This document shows positions 11,271-25,007 of a DNA stretch of 64,000 bases, in pieces. Where the stretch lies: assembly GCA_963669155.1 (NCBI GenBank), contig OZ022584.1, positions 18,363,271-18,427,270 on the forward strand, given 5' to 3'. The position numbers were made by a program, and so were the translations under genes. The notes under the pieces were generated by a model. The model was not told the DNA's origin. It saw nothing but the letters and a program-made list of their open reading frames with translations, and did not search any database. Numbering within the stretch: the stretch's first letter is position 1; each line of letters begins with the position of its first letter. The stretch is from Arbacia lixula. Lineage: Eukaryota; Echinodermata; Echinoidea; Arbacioida; Arbaciidae.

Positions 11271-14200
11271 ATGATGTCGAGACTGTGCTCAACATTCCTC
11301 CAGAGGACAGCATGCCAGCAGCTGGTCCGCAGCCAACCAGTCACAGCCAGTCTGTCCTCGGCACCAATGCCCTCAGAGCAGGTGTTTGAGAGGGAATCCA
11401 AGTATGGAGCTCACAACTATCACCCGCTCCCTGTGGCACTCGCAAGGGCAAAGGGTAGGTTACAATTCTTTTCAAATAGGATCTTGACGTCCTTTTTAGG
11501 ATTGTTGTTGTTTATAGGGCACCTGTTTGTGTTTCATTACCTAGATTTTAAGGGGTCTTCTTTAGGACTTTTATGTATATATCACATTATCTTATAGCCA
11601 TTGCTATTTCTTGAACAATTTATTTGTATGATTGTGATGTGCTAATATTTGTCAAGCCCTGTGTTAATTCCTAGACACCCTGTCGACCATACATTTCTTC
11701 ATCTTTTATTTTCTGTCGTGTCACTGACATACTGATAAAGTGCATTATGTGTGTTTTTCTGTATATCGTTTTTCTTATTTATTATCATTATTTTTGTTAA
11801 ATGTATTCCTCTTCTTCTTAATATGATTTTAATCATTAGTACGTATTCCACCTTTTACCATAAGACCATAAGAATATAAGACCCAAATCCAATGCGCTAA
11901 CAATTAATTGAAACACTTATAGATACATGGTTGGATTAATGATGGCTAATTCTTTGAAAACATATTTTTTCAGGAGTGCATGTGTGGGATGTAGAAGGCA
12001 AACGTTACTTTGACTTCCTGAGTGCATACAGTGCCTGCAACCAGGGTCACAACCACCCAAAGATCGTCAAGGCCATGCAACAGCAGTGTGAGGTCCTCTC
12101 GCTGACATCGAGGGCGTTCTACAACGACGTCCTAGGGGAGTACGAGGAGTTCATCACGAAGATGTTCGGCTACGACAAAGTTCTCCCCATGAACACAGGT
12201 GAGTTGTTTTCATCAACTCTTACATTACCAGGCCTTGAAAATCCTATTGACCTAATACACAGATTCATGCCAATGGTAATGAGAGAGTAAGGCTAATAAT
12301 GTAATTTTTCTGCTTCAGTAGTGCACACTGTTCTTAAAGAGCATTGTTTTTTATGGTACAGAGACATTTTGGAAGATGATAGGGTCTTTAAACTTGTCCA
12401 TGGACAGATCACTACCGGTATTTATGATGATAACACTGTACTGTTGAGTCAAGAGATGCTTGGAGAGACATCACTTTGAAAAATGGTAGAGTCCCTAAAC
12501 CTGGCCTGAGACCAGATAACTATTGATGACAATGTCACTGTCCCATTATGCAGGTGTGGAGGGAGGGGAGACAGCCTGCAAGCTAGCCAGGAAGTGGGGC
12601 TACCAAGTAAAGGGGGTGCCCAACAACCAGGGCCGCATCATCTTTGCCGAGGGGAACTTCTGGGGCCGCACCATGGCTGCTGTCTCCAGCTCAACAGACC
12701 CAGACTGCTATGAGGGCTTTGGCCCCTACATGCCCGGATTCGACATCATCCCCTACAATGATCTGGGTGCCCTGGATGTAAATTGATCCTTCCTCTTACT
12801 TCTTTTCTTCCCTCTTTCTTCCTTTATAAATTTCTCCCTCTTTTCCTATCTCTCTCACCGTCTACAGGATATCTCTCTCTTTTCGTACTTTCATTCTTTT
12901 TAGTCTACATGTACCTATCAGTTTATCATTATTTCTATATATTTATGTTTCTCTCTCCCTTTCTCCATCTTTCTGCCTGTGTATGTTTATTTCTTTCTCT
13001 CTATATAATCCCTTTCTGTCTCTGTCAATATTTTTTCTCTTTATATCTATCCTCCTGTATTGTTCTTTTTCTTCCATTATTTCTGTTTTTTCCGGTTTTC
13101 GTTCTTCACCCTTTGTTTTCTTGTCTCTCCCCATCTCTAGTGCCCTACAGTGTAGCTTTGAATAATTCTATAACATCTGCATCTAAATGTGTTTACACAA
13201 ATTCCATAAGCAAATATATATTTTGATAGAAAGGTATTTGAGTTATTTTCTTTATTTGTACCATGCTGACTGCGGCAAGGATTAATGATACATGATTTAC
13301 GATAGTGGACAGGGTAGCACTTATGCTGCGTTTACCAAAAGTATGTGGACATTTTGTATGAATTTGAAAAGGAATAACCATAAAATCTGTGGCCCCAGGT
13401 AAAGTATTGTGTTAAGGGATTGACCAAAGGTCATATTAACTGTCCTTGTTTAAATCAATAGTCATGGTAAATATGGCAGTCACAAGAGAGATAAACACCG
13501 ATTGTTCTCAGATTTCGGAGATCACGATAATGCACAACTTTTATGGTCACCTCGACTTATGTTTCAGTGTGAGTCAATGGTCAAAAAGTCATTTTTAAAA
13601 CCCATAATCAAGGAAAATCTGTTTATGATAGCAATATCGATAAGAAATGATCATTAATTTCTGACCACAGTATCAATGTGAGTTTGCATAAAATAGGCAT
13701 AACTCTGAAATGTTTTCATTTGAAGTTTGATCATCTGTGTGTTAAGTTTCATGGCATTGATATTTGATGGCTTTTATAAAGAATTTGCATAAGAAATAGT
13801 GTATTTCTGAAGTATTTTCGTCTGAAGTTTAATTCTTTATTTGTTTGTGAAGTTTTATGGCATTGATAATATTAAAACCTAATTTTGGTGGTGATATTTA
13901 AAAAAACACGCCAGCAAGTATTTTAGAATACACCCTTTTCGTGCCAGACAAAATGCTGCTCTATGGTATTTGTGTATATTAATGTACACATAATTCACAA
14001 GTGGCCCGTAAAGGGTTAAATTTGAGGGTGTAGCTTCTTTCACACCTTCAGTTGTATTGACTATTTATTCTCCTGTTGTTGTGTGTGTTTCCTGTAGAGA
14101 GCCACCCAGGATCCCACAGTGGTTGCCTACATGGTGGAGCCCATCCAAGGAGAGGCAGGAGTACGGGTCCCCGATCATGGCTACCTCCAAGGAGTCAGGG

Positions 14201-15133
14201 ACATCTGCACCAAGAATAATGTAAGTCAATAGTCATCTGTCTCTGTGTGTATGTTCTTCTGTAGGTTTAGATATCTGTTTGTAACTTTCTAACATGACTG
14301 AAATATATTGTGGGGTATGTTTGTTTTCTTTGTGTGCATGAGTGCCATGTATGATTCTCAATTATGGCTTCTTTGGTTAGAAACTTTTGTTTCAGAAAAA
14401 CTTACTGGCGTAATGACATGATCATCTGCGAAGTGTTTCCTCTAGCTTGCACAAGTTCAAAGTAAACTAGGTCGCTATGTGAGCTACCTAATGGCAGTGA
14501 ACTTTGACCCTTTCCGTCCAGGCTGTACAGGAAGTCTCTTCTTTGACCTTGCCTGGGTGGTTATCCTATGAAGTGCCACATTCTCTTTCTATTGTTTCAA
14601 ACAATAGAGGTTTTTTATTGCTGGAAGATGTAAAAGCCTCTCAGTGTACATTTTGAAAATATTTTGTTGATGATCATAAAAGTTGATGATCATAAAATGA
14701 TGTAACATGAGTTGACGAATGTTCCAACTATTTAATGCTATGAGACTATGAGGTTGTAAATTGATTGTGAATTGTAATTGATGTGTAATAATGATGATGA
14801 TCATTAAAACGGACAAACTAAATGTGCGTGAGAGACTTAAGTTTTTCCACCTCTGTTGCATATACTTTCAATAAATACTGCTACTAGAACTGTAACTACT
14901 GCTATAACTTCTACTATCAATAATTGCTGCTTCTAGAACTGCAACTATTGCTATAACTTCTAGTAGTGATAGGACTACTACTTCTACAGCTTCTACTGCT
15001 GTAGTACTACTACTATTACGTCTGCTTCTTCTGCTACTTCTACTACTTCTACTGCTACTACTGCAACTACTGTACTATTACTAACACAACTTGTACTTCT
15101 ACTATTACTTTTCTACTATTACTACTACTAAAT

Positions 15134-15196
<63 letters not shown>

Positions 15197-15197
15197 T

Positions 15198-15233
<36 letters not shown>

Positions 15234-15262
15234 AACTACTACTACTACTACTACTAGTACTT

Positions 15263-15326
<64 letters not shown>

Positions 15327-18300
15327 AACTACTGCCACTTCTACTACAACTACTGCCACTTCTACTACTTCTTCTTTTACTTTAACTACTACTATTACTT
15401 CTACTGCTACATGTACTATTTTTCTTATTCTACTTCTACTACTACTGATACAACTACTCCTTCTACTACTACACCTACTATATCTTCTCATAATATTAAC
15501 TACTTAAAATGGTCATAATCATCTCTCCCCTGTCCCTCTCTTAGGTGCTGTTCATCGCTGATGAGGTCCAGACCGGCCTGGCCCGTACAGGCAAGCGTCT
15601 CTGTGTGGACCACGAGGGCGTCCGTCCAGATATGATCATTCTGGGCAAGGCTCTCTCAGGGGGCATGTACCCTGTAAGTACAAACGGTCTTTTCACTTTT
15701 TACTTGCCACATATGTATTTATTTACAAGGAATACACACAGAATAGCATAATATCTGACCCACAGAGGGTAAACTCTGTCAGTGTCGGACACATTGCTGC
15801 TCTGTAGGAGTTGTGTGTACTCTACACACCATATATTTCGCGAGTCTAATTTTTCGTGAAATCTGGACTTCTCGCCAATTTCACGATCGTGGAGTATTAG
15901 TACTAATAGTTCACGTGCATGTGCATGTGCGTTGTATGCATGTCGGGATCAAAGTTAATATTTTTGTGTGTGGTTAAATTCGCGAATAGCCCCGGACTCA
16001 CAAAATTCATGAAAATAAAAACCCCGCAAAGTATATGGCGTATACAGTATTACTCATGTAACCATTTTAGATTGGCAAGTAGAGAGTTCATTTGTCTTCA
16101 TTTATTTTATTTATCTCCTTGAAAGCACATCACTCCATGGCAACCACTATACTGCTCAAAGCTCATTGGTCATTTTTACGCTACTCACAACTGTTTAAAG
16201 CTACATTACATGTAATTGTTGAGCTGTGCAACATTGCCCTCATTTGTTGAAGATAATTTTTAAATGTTTAAATCAATTTTTCTTTGCTTCGTATCAGATT
16301 TTTCCACTCATTACATTCCAAACTTTGTATATTCAATAATGTTTCATTCAATGACTCCAGGTGTCTGCCGTTCTTGCGGATGATGAGATCATGCTGACAA
16401 TCCGCCCAGGTGAGCATGGGTCAACGTACGGAGGAAACCCCCTGGCTTGCAAGATTGCCATGGCTGCTCTGCAGGTACGTCACCCATTGCCAATTTGAAG
16501 AGTTTATACAAATCTCTGATGGTGTTTAGCTGTATTCAACTTCAGTTTAATAATTGTGTTTTGCTCTGATGGGGGCATGTGATGAATTGCTTATAGTCGT
16601 TGGATCCAAGATAATTTTCAGTGTTTGTTAGTGTATAATTCTTATGTACATGTGTTGCTGTTGGATGGTATATTTGTTGTAAGTTATCGTTTGGATTTCT
16701 GTGTGGATTGGCTGTCAATGAGCAGACAACCAGTTCCTCTTCTCAAAACTCTATACTCAATACTCAATACTCCATTTTATTATCCTTTCTCACTTCGATG
16801 CTTTTCCCAACGGAATATTATCTCTTTTTATGGTAGGCCGCACACCCTTCTGTCGTGCATTAATTTAGAGGGTACAATTTTCATCTGGTCTGCAGACAAT
16901 GTGTTGCATATACAATTTTTATGTGTGTTTTTTGTTGTTGAAAATGTTATGCAGGAAAGTAAAATAAATGTAAATGTTTTTTCTGATCTTATAATTGTTC
17001 TAAGTTTTGGGATGATTAACTACTCTAACCTTGACGTTACTCATCACTGCTTGTATAGGAAACTTTAAACTTTTGACATCATCTTATTATTCTTCATTTT
17101 GTAGGGTATAACTTGTTATACCTGTTCCCAGTAGTTTTTAAGTCATGATATAAGCTTCTGTTGAAACCAGAAACAACATCCTTGTTCAGACAAAAGGGAA
17201 GCAAACTTGAGTTTGTAAAGAGGTGTTGTACTCAATGAATAAGAGCTTGGTCACAGTAAGCAGGAAGTGACGGCTCTAGAGACAGTAATCCTTTATTTCA
17301 ATGGTCAGTCGTTTTGATACTCTTTATTGTTCTTTTGTTGATTTTCTTTGATTTCTAACTCGTACAAAAGAACATATGATAAGACTTATGTAGACCTGTG
17401 AAAATGTGCACGTATGCCACTCCGTCAATTAAGCGAATGTGCGAACTAGCCGCCTAAAGAGTTAAACCAAACAGCACTAGTGGTGCCTGTGACTAATCAT
17501 TGTATGACATTGTATAACATTGTGTGCAGTGTGCCCCAAACCCATTCTCAAGCACAATGAAGTCAAATTAATAAGATAAAAAAGATTAAAAGTAGCCAAG
17601 TGCATTAGAGTGAAACAAACATCACGCTCACATGAGCTGTGACAGTGAGGTAATCTTTCTTTTGCTACTCAAATGTGGTCATCCCCAGGAAGTGTTTAAT
17701 CTTGAATGCAACTTATGATTAAAGGATACAATAAAAATGTAAAAGTGCCACACAAACAAATCTTAAAGTGCAACGTATCTCATTCATCACAATTCAAGGA
17801 TCATTTGCCTAAATAGTTGACAATCCTGAATAAATGTGTTATCCACATTCTACTAAAACGAAAAAGAAATATATGTCTCATAGTTTATAAAACTTTCACC
17901 AATTTGCATCTGTCTGCCTTTACATTCATTCAAATGAATTGGCTGTGTATGAGGTTATTTTCAATCCCTTTCCCTCACTTTCTTTGTGATGTTCCCTTTA
18001 ACTCCCTTCCAGGTCCTTGAGGAGGAGAAGTTGGCTGAGAACTCTCAGCGGCTGGGGGAGATCGTCCGCTCCGAGCTGAACCAGATGGACAAGAACATTG
18101 TGTCCCTGGTCAGGGGCAAGGGACTCCTCAATGCAATCATCATCAAGGAGACACCAAGTAAGACATCCATCATCATCTTTTTGCTTCATGTGGTCAAAAT
18201 CCATCAGGATTCATTCATGTCATTGAAGTTTAATAGCTCTTTAAAATAATGATCAGAATACAATGTTGTCTAGTCTAGTCTAGTCAAGACAAGTCTAGTC

Positions 18301-18950
18301 AGGTCTTGAAATATATGGACATTTTTTTAAGAGCTAAGCTCAGTGAAAGAATACTCTCACCCTCTCTACTCTATCTGTTTGTTTTTCTGTCTCAATGTCG
18401 TCTTTCTAGCTAAAAACAAAATGATGTACCATAGTGGGAATATGGTAGAAATAGACTTGGGTCAATTTTCAGAATACTAGTAACCTTTGCTAAGACAGTC
18501 TTGAAATTAAATTTCTTTCAGAAAACCACCCCTAATCGATAGACCATTTTTGTCATGTATGCAAATTTGATGCATGTCTTTCAAGCAATACATTACCAAT
18601 GATATCCTCTAAGCTTGTCCAAGGTTTGCCCAACTAGCAACAACTGATAGATTGAGAATGCATTCCACCCATTGAAAATGAATCACAAGATACAGGTGAA
18701 TGTAGTAATGTGTTACTGCGCAGTTCACCTGACAGTTATGAACACAATATGTAAACAGCTTGCATATCTGTCTGTTTCATTACCAGGCTATGACGCATGG
18801 CAGGTCTGCCTCCGTCTCCGTGACAACGGACTCCTGGCCAAGCCCACCCACGGTGACATCATCCGCTTGGCCCCGCCCCTCACCATCACAGAGTCTGAGC
18901 TTGGCGAGTGCTTGGACATCATCAAGAAGACCATCCTCTCGTTCCAGTAG
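11271..18950 (+). CDS. OAT: Ornithine aminotransferase, mitochondrial (complete, 8 coding exons, 435 aa)
   Basis: PLP enzyme that transfers the delta-amino group of L-ornithine to 2-oxoglutarate, giving glutamate-5-semialdehyde in the mitochondrial matrix. Exons: 11271-11454, 11974-12198, 12554-12777, 14098-14220, 15545-15673, 16361-16474, 18013-18157, 18787-18950. All junctions are GT-AG and keep frame; the total of 435 residues is close to human OAT (439). The first ~40 residues are Arg/Ser/Gln-rich with few acids, as in a mitochondrial presequence; the start is the MM before [10 protein letters not shown]. Family landmarks: [81 protein letters not shown], the PLP lysine in LGKALSGG (about Lys287), [37 protein letters not shown]. 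No key residue is missing. Exon 5 follows an ACT-repeat-filled intron. Confidence 0.97.
12780..13140. repeat. Pyrimidine-rich low complexity in OAT intron 3
   Basis: A TCTC/TTTC-rich stretch just after the exon 3 donor. Open frames here are Leu/Ser/Phe low complexity and not coding. Confidence 0.7.
14878..15500. repeat. (ACT)n trinucleotide array in OAT intron 4
   Basis: About 620 bp dominated by CTA/ACT triplets, nearly pure from about 15132 to 15325 and degenerate at both sides. It ends about 45 bp before the exon 5 acceptor at 15545. The poly-Thr and poly-Val open frames are its translations. Confidence 0.95.
18530..18690 (-). repeat. Dispersed repeat, copy 1 (OAT intron 7)
   Basis: On the minus strand it reads TTTTCAATGGGTGGAA, TATCAGTTGTTGCTAG, CAAACCTTGGACAAGCTT and AATGGTCTAT. 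The same order of blocks occurs at 39140-39333 and 40838-41037 in SEC23IP introns, and partly at 51205-51300. The family is unknown to me. Confidence 0.7.
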
Positions 18951-18972
18951 GAAACACAAGAACTACCCCTGT

Positions 18973-19208
18973 GTAGCCTCGTCTCCAGGCTTTTGGACAT
19001 TTTTAATCCAAACCCGAGCATCACTAGTACATTTTGGTCTAGTGCCAACAAGACTAACTACTACTCCATTCTCCCGTTCTCTGATTTGGACAAGCCAGAG
19101 AACAACTAGACAGTTATTAGTCTTGTGGAACCAGACCCATTTCTAATCCTCGCTTTATCGGTGATTATGAAATTTCATTAAAAAATGTCCAACAGGCTGG
19201 AGGCTAGT
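18973..19208. mobile_element. Foldback element in the OAT 3' UTR
   Basis: TAGCCTCGTCTCCAGGC followed by TTTTGGACATTTTTAAT starts about 25 bp after the OAT stop. The reverse complement, ATTAAAAAATGTCC then CTGGAGGCTA, ends at about 19206. Arms are about 30 bp. It probably lies inside the mature mRNA. Confidence 0.65.
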
Positions 19209-19608
19209 CTAAACCGTGTGCAGCTTAGTTACACATACTTTTCAAGAGACGAAGATCAGTGAAAAATTGAGCAAAATCAGACAAGTTGCTTGAGATTTCA
19301 ATTTTCTATGCGATGACTGTGCGATGGCATGTGCAAGAATTGAATACATAGCATTATCAAGATTTTGTGTTCCTACCTAGTCTTCATTGGAATGTTTCTT
19401 GAAGATGCTCTTATAACTTAGTCTGACATATACCTATCTATACTCTATGGTAAATATAGATACAAAGAAATGTACATTTTTAAGATTTTTTAGATAGAAA
19501 TGACAGTGGAAGTTCTCCTAAATCATGATATCACACCTTGACCTTGGGTCTTTGTTGACATTTTCTCACAACTTGCCCTATTTTGCTCACGTTTTCATTG
19601 ACCTGTTT

Positions 19609-19614
19609 AATAAA
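19609..19614 (+). promoter_or_regulatory. Candidate OAT polyadenylation signal AATAAA
   Basis: A canonical hexamer about 660 bp after the OAT stop and after the foldback element; the first good candidate downstream. Confidence 0.4.
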
Positions 19615-20283
19615 TTTTCTGCTTCTTTTGACAGCAGCTTTGTATGAGAGTAAGCTATCTGACATCACTTTCCATTCATTTCACCCATTGGTTACTTCAG
19701 CCCGTGCTCAGTCACAGGGAATGTATCCTCTATGGATAGATATCCTTATGATCAAAGTACTTATTCTCATTTTCCACGGTGGAATTGTCTTTATTTTATT
19801 AGTTCCCTTTAAAAAAGATCAGAGAAGGAAAGAAATGGGCTTCCCGTAATGGTGTTATTTTCTTTCCGGGCCATAGTGCCTGTCGGTTGTCAGTTGTTGT
19901 AATGTACTATTGATGGTTTCGTCATGGCAACATCTGCATTGTGAACAGCCCATTAGCTGCCTCAGTAGTAGTTACCATTAACAATGAGTTACAACAGTTG
20001 AAACATATATACGGTATGCAAGAGGGGCCTGTTTTTCTTATGTATCCATTATCTAGATGTCTTATTTCTAATGGCTCTAAAATTATGAGATTATTAATGT
20101 TAAGTTTACAGATTATGTACATTGTTGTCTACACACTTACATATTTGCTTGCAGTGGTGATGTGGGTACTTATGCATGTTTGTACCTGGGTTCTAAATAT
20201 GGATACAGAGGAGATCATTCTAGGAAGATGGGAATGTTTTTTTTTTTGCCACAATTGGTCATATTTCTCTGGTTAGGGTGCAC

Positions 20284-20431
20284 ATCAGGGGGGCATTTCA
20301 TCAAAGGACTTGTCGGACGTTTTATCCGACAAACTGTTACAAGCTACTGAAATGCTTGCATCTTATTGGCCGAGAGCAAACTTGTCGGATAAAATATCCG
20401 ACAAGTCCTTTGATGAAATGCCCCCCAGATG
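20284..20431. mobile_element. Foldback MITE
   Basis: The left arm CATCAGGGGGGCATTTCATC, then AAAGGACTTGTCGGA, is matched at 20380-20431 by its reverse complement (TCCGACAAGTCCTTTGATG, then GAAATGCCCCCC). About 148 bp with a spacer of about 50 bp. Confidence 0.85.
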
Positions 20432-23097
20432 TGCTCTGATAAGGTGATAATATTTGAATTATGTCCTTTTCTCCACAAACATAATCATATATATGTGTGG
20501 GTGTAGAAATATTGGTGTTGGTTGAATTGTGGTGTAGAATAGTTTGAATTGAATTGTAGGGCATTGTGGGTAATGTGCAGATTCACAATCATGTCCATGG
20601 AATAGCCGAGCACAAACATGTGACACATTTCAGCTCCTGTGATTGGCTACATTCTGAAACCCATTCCAAACTAAATACAATTGTCTCTTTGTGATCTGCT
20701 CAATATTCTTATTTGCAAACACCTTAGAAATGTTTTGTTGTTCACATAGTAAGCATTGGTAGGATTACGCAGTCATAGAGATAATGATTCACACAAATGA
20801 ATAATTACAATTATGGTGAACTAAATACATTACATTGCACTTGTGATAGGAATAAGGATAGGCTGGATAAGGAAATAATTTCAGAATATATATTTTTAAT
20901 TTATCATATTTTAAGAGGCTTTTGTTAAAGCATTATCGGAGTGTAGGTTCCTATTTAACAAAAATGTATGCTTGACCACCAGATATAATCATTATGTTCT
21001 AAATAATGAAGTACATCATGTGTAATGATTCAATAAGAGTTCAAAGAACTGTGTCGGACATGGATCAGTTTCAAATGATGGGCAGTATTTTTGTGTCAAT
21101 AAGACACTAAAGCCCTGTGAAGGCTGAAGACATATTTTGGAAGGAGGAAAGTACAAGTTTGATTTCTCATTTGTAATCATGACTTATCAGTTTATATGCC
21201 ATTGATGCATATCTGAACAAGAAGTCACGTATATCCTACAGAGCTATATTTTTTCTGGCGCAGAAAGAATTGGAACCTTCTAGAAATACACAGGGTCTGT
21301 ATATAGCTGGCATTACCCTGGTACCTGGATCCTGCAATCGACTGCAGCCAATCAGCACTGATGTATCATAGAGGGGCCCTGTGCAACAGGCTCTCTGATT
21401 GGTTGCTGTATTGGTTGTTACAGTACAAGCTTGTGCAAAATTTGCAATGGTGTAATTTCTCCATGCTAATATGATACACGTCACAAATGAAGAATGTAAA
21501 TACTGAGTCAAAGTGCAGTCCACAATATTTGATCTTGTTGTCTCTGACCCTCATCAAATTACAGCATCTGATTATTTACTCTATTGAAACAATCATAATT
21601 TATCATATGTAAACTTTTTTGAAAGTTTTGAGTTGTAATTTGCAGAAAAAACAAAGTATTCTTGTTTATTACTTCTACTACTTAAAGTGGATGTTAATTC
21701 ATTAGACAGCTGAAATACTCGCTCTCTTGAAAAAGAGAGGTTAATCCTGTTAATTTTGTGTACTTTATCTTTATAAATTGTTCCATATAACACAATGTCC
21801 ACTTGTTTGTTTTAGCCAATTCTCAATTCTTTGCCAAAAGAATGCATTTTGATTTAGATATCGCCACATTTCATCCTTACAATACATTTGTCCATAATAG
21901 ATTCAGCTGAAGTATATTTTTGGAGATTTTTTTTTCTGTCTAGAATGTATGGAAATTGTTATCCACAATTTAACTAGAAATGTTCAAAATAGATACTGCT
22001 GAAATAATAAATCCATTGATTTCTATGGATAAAGTACATTTGTTTATTATTATTGTAATTATGTGAAAAAAGTAAGTTCTTATGTGATGTGGAACAGAAA
22101 ATAATATTGGATAATACCTGAAAAGACAAACAAGTACAACAGCTACTCATTCATGGCAGTAGTGCATGCTTGATTTGAAATCAGTGAAAATTAACTTGCA
22201 TGTGACGATTGTCACAAACAATAGCATGTTTTCTTCGTATGGGATGAAGAAATATTTTTCAGAATATTTCTAAAGGAAGGACTTACATAAAACAATATTT
22301 CTATTTCTATTTGACAATTCATTTGACTGGAATGATTTACCAGCTCATGCTTTCAGAAAGGCTTCAAAACACACCATTTTAGTAGTTTGTAGATACAGCA
22401 GTTTTTCTTTTCATTTACGCATGTATAAAACTCTCTACACCCCATATAAGGAAAAGTTGTCCCATGATTCACTGCCCACCCATGGTAAGATATTTTTTGC
22501 AGTCATGCCTGCTTCCGGCTTACTGCACTAGTGTATGAGCCCATCAACATGACTGCAAACAAGATCTGAATCTGACGACGCAGTGCCTTATGGGAAGACT
22601 TTCCCCTTTATGCGGTATAGAGCATAGCTTGAATTTATTGTAAGCGATTGGGCCTTATGGACCAGCGTGGTTTTAGTAATATTAGTAATGGTAATTGCAG
22701 GGTTTTGATTATCTAATACACTTGTATTCTTTTGAATTTCTCATGGCGAGTGATTTATTTTTGTTTTCACTTATTGAAATCATGAATTTATTGAATAAAC
22801 AGGCCAATACAAATGTGGACAAGTGTGGTAAACAATGCTTTGTTTGCTTTTGGTTAATTTTTGAGTAGCTTATCCGTTTCTGCTTGTACTTTGAAAGAAT
22901 GTATTTCAATTGTTTGAACAATCCAAAATCCAAAATGATGTTAATACAAATATTTCAGGTATTGAGCTCTTCCTTGCTCTCAAGAAAAAAAGGTAACCAG
23001 TGAAGTTCACTGATACACACAATGTATCCCTAAGTATTTAAAATTGCATAGCTTACATGAAATGTTACATAAAATGCAGCAGAAGAATGCACATGAT

Positions 23098-23099
<2 letters not shown>

Positions 23100-23168
<69 letters not shown>

Positions 23169-23192
23169 TCTCTCCCTCTCTCTCTCTCTCTC
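23100..23192. repeat. (CT)n microsatellite
   Basis: A nearly pure CT run of about 90 bp with a few CC interruptions. Confidence 0.95.
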
Positions 23193-23989
23193 TCATATCA
23201 ATCACACCAACTTATAGACTCTGTTTTTGTATTCTCATTCAGTAATGAATGCACTCGCATCGTTCTAGGTGGCATAAGAATGATAACAGTACATCACCAC
23301 GACTTACTTTGTATTTATCTACAAATGCTTTGTACAAATCTTTATTATAACATTTTTTGTTCTATTCAAATTCACAATCGTCATGGATACAAATGTATAC
23401 ATCAATCTCTTTCAACAGAGATCCACAGCATTATTTTCTTCTTTGTTTAGCTAAGAAGAGGAATAGGAGTACAACATCTCTTTTAATATGAATAAAAGAG
23501 AGGAAAAGTAAGATATACAGGAGAATACTTTCAGTCAAATTTTCCTTTAACTTTAAAAAGCAGTCTGTATAAAGGAAGACCGGTCTTTTTCTCAAGGGAT
23601 TGATTTTTTTTTTTTAAGCCAGCAGTAGCTTAGTGGGTAATGTCACTGCCCAGCAAGCAACAGATTTAGATGAAAAGTCCCTTCCTGTTCTTCTTTTTCT
23701 CTGCACATTTGTCTTATAGATTCTTTAATGGAGGGTACTGGTAAAACAAATACAGGTTAATTTCACCGTTTTGGTCAAAAAGGACAATAAAGTTTGATAG
23801 CTGCAGATATGCCAGGCAAACCTTCACAATGTTCAATACAAACGTTTTGCATGGATATTGCTCATACAGCTGGTATTCGCCTTTGATTCAGTGCAGTTAG
23901 TCTCAGTTAAGTCTGATGGATGACAGGTAGCGTGAGAACCTTGAAAACGTCTTTGTAACTAGGTAGGCTCATCATCTTAAGCTCTTCTC

Positions 23990-24356
23990 TTAAAGGTAGC
24001 CTGTCCCTTTTGCAGACCTAATTCTGAAAGTTCCCAGACTTCGTCATCATTTGAGAGAGAGAGGCTATATAAACCTTCCCCGGAATCGACAAAGCGTAGT
24101 ATTCGGTTTTGAGGAAATAATCTTCGATAATTGATCGAGCTTTCTTTTTTCGTACCACAAAAATTGTAATTTTAAAAAGTCAACATTCGGCAATCAATAT
24201 GAATTAAATCTCAGTGTTAGATTTTCATTTATTCTACGGGAGATATAGTACCTCTGACCTTAAAACTTCACGTTGGTATCCCAAAGATACGTGCTAAATA
24301 TATGCAAACTTTCATGAAGTTTGCAGATGTTTGTAAAAGGGACAGGCCATCTTTAA
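23990..24356. mobile_element. TIR element flanked by TTAA (family 2, copy 1)
   Basis: The left end TTAAAGGTAGCCTGTCCC, then TTTTGCAGA, is mirrored by the right end TGTAAAAGGGACAGGCC, then ATCTTTAA. The TTAA at both ends fits the TTAA target duplications made by piggyBac- and Kolobok-type elements. About 367 bp and non-coding. Related ends lie at 55239-56210. Confidence 0.7.
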
Positions 24357-25007
24357 GCCGTTTTTGAAAGAGTAACACACACCAATCTCACTGCACAGCT
24401 TTTACACGGGCTCAAACAAAGCATACTATTATACTATACGAGAGAAGGTATACAAACGACTTGCTATACATTCAAATCCTAAGCCCAATGCACATCAGTG
24501 AAATGGAGTTTTACACGCATGGCTTAAGAGGGCAAATAATAGAACTGATATATGACATATACACTTATATAACAGCATGAAGCATATGTGCACTATGCTT
24601 GTTTAAATACACATTTACAGTTAACTTCAATATCTATAAATATTGACTGGAAAAGAAGTGTTTTGAGGTACTGCAGGATGCATTCAGAAACTACGAGTAT
24701 TACTCTCAAGCTGATGCAAAGACTGACAATATATTCTATTTTACCAATTGACACGTCAATGAAGGCACGTTTTGAATCTCTTTGCAGCGAGTTTCAGTGT
24801 GTTTTGAGATTAATGCAGTGATGTGGTTGCGTTTTATGGCACAGAACATTGGGACAGGAGGTAATGTACCGGAGGGGGCGGGGGGTATAATCTACCTCTC
24901 TAGAACACCTGCTCAAACAATAGGATGAGAGAAATCTACTGTAGGCAGCATTGGTTGATCAGTTGCTGAGGGGAAGGGAAGGGAAGGGAAGGGGGCGGGG
25001 CGGTCTA

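Larger units (their letters stand above)
18951..25007. other. Intergenic region between OAT and MCMBP (convergent 3' ends)
   Basis: No gene seen. OAT (+) and MCMBP (-) converge here, so both 3' UTRs lie within it. It contains foldback elements (18973-19208, 20284-20431), a TTAA-flanked TIR element (23990-24356), a CT microsatellite (23100-23192) and a possible SINE A-box (near 23629). Remaining DNA is AT-rich. Confidence 0.6.

Noticed and set aside
12783-13226. 147-codon open frame in OAT intron 3
   Set aside because: CT/T-rich intron sequence; OAT is complete and in frame without it.
15091-15507. Poly-Thr and poly-Val frames
   Set aside because: Translations of the (ACT)n array.
23619-23690. 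A tRNA-like A-box (TAGCTTAGTGGG) suggesting a tRNA gene
   Set aside because: No acceptable B-box or cloverleaf follows; at most a SINE trace.
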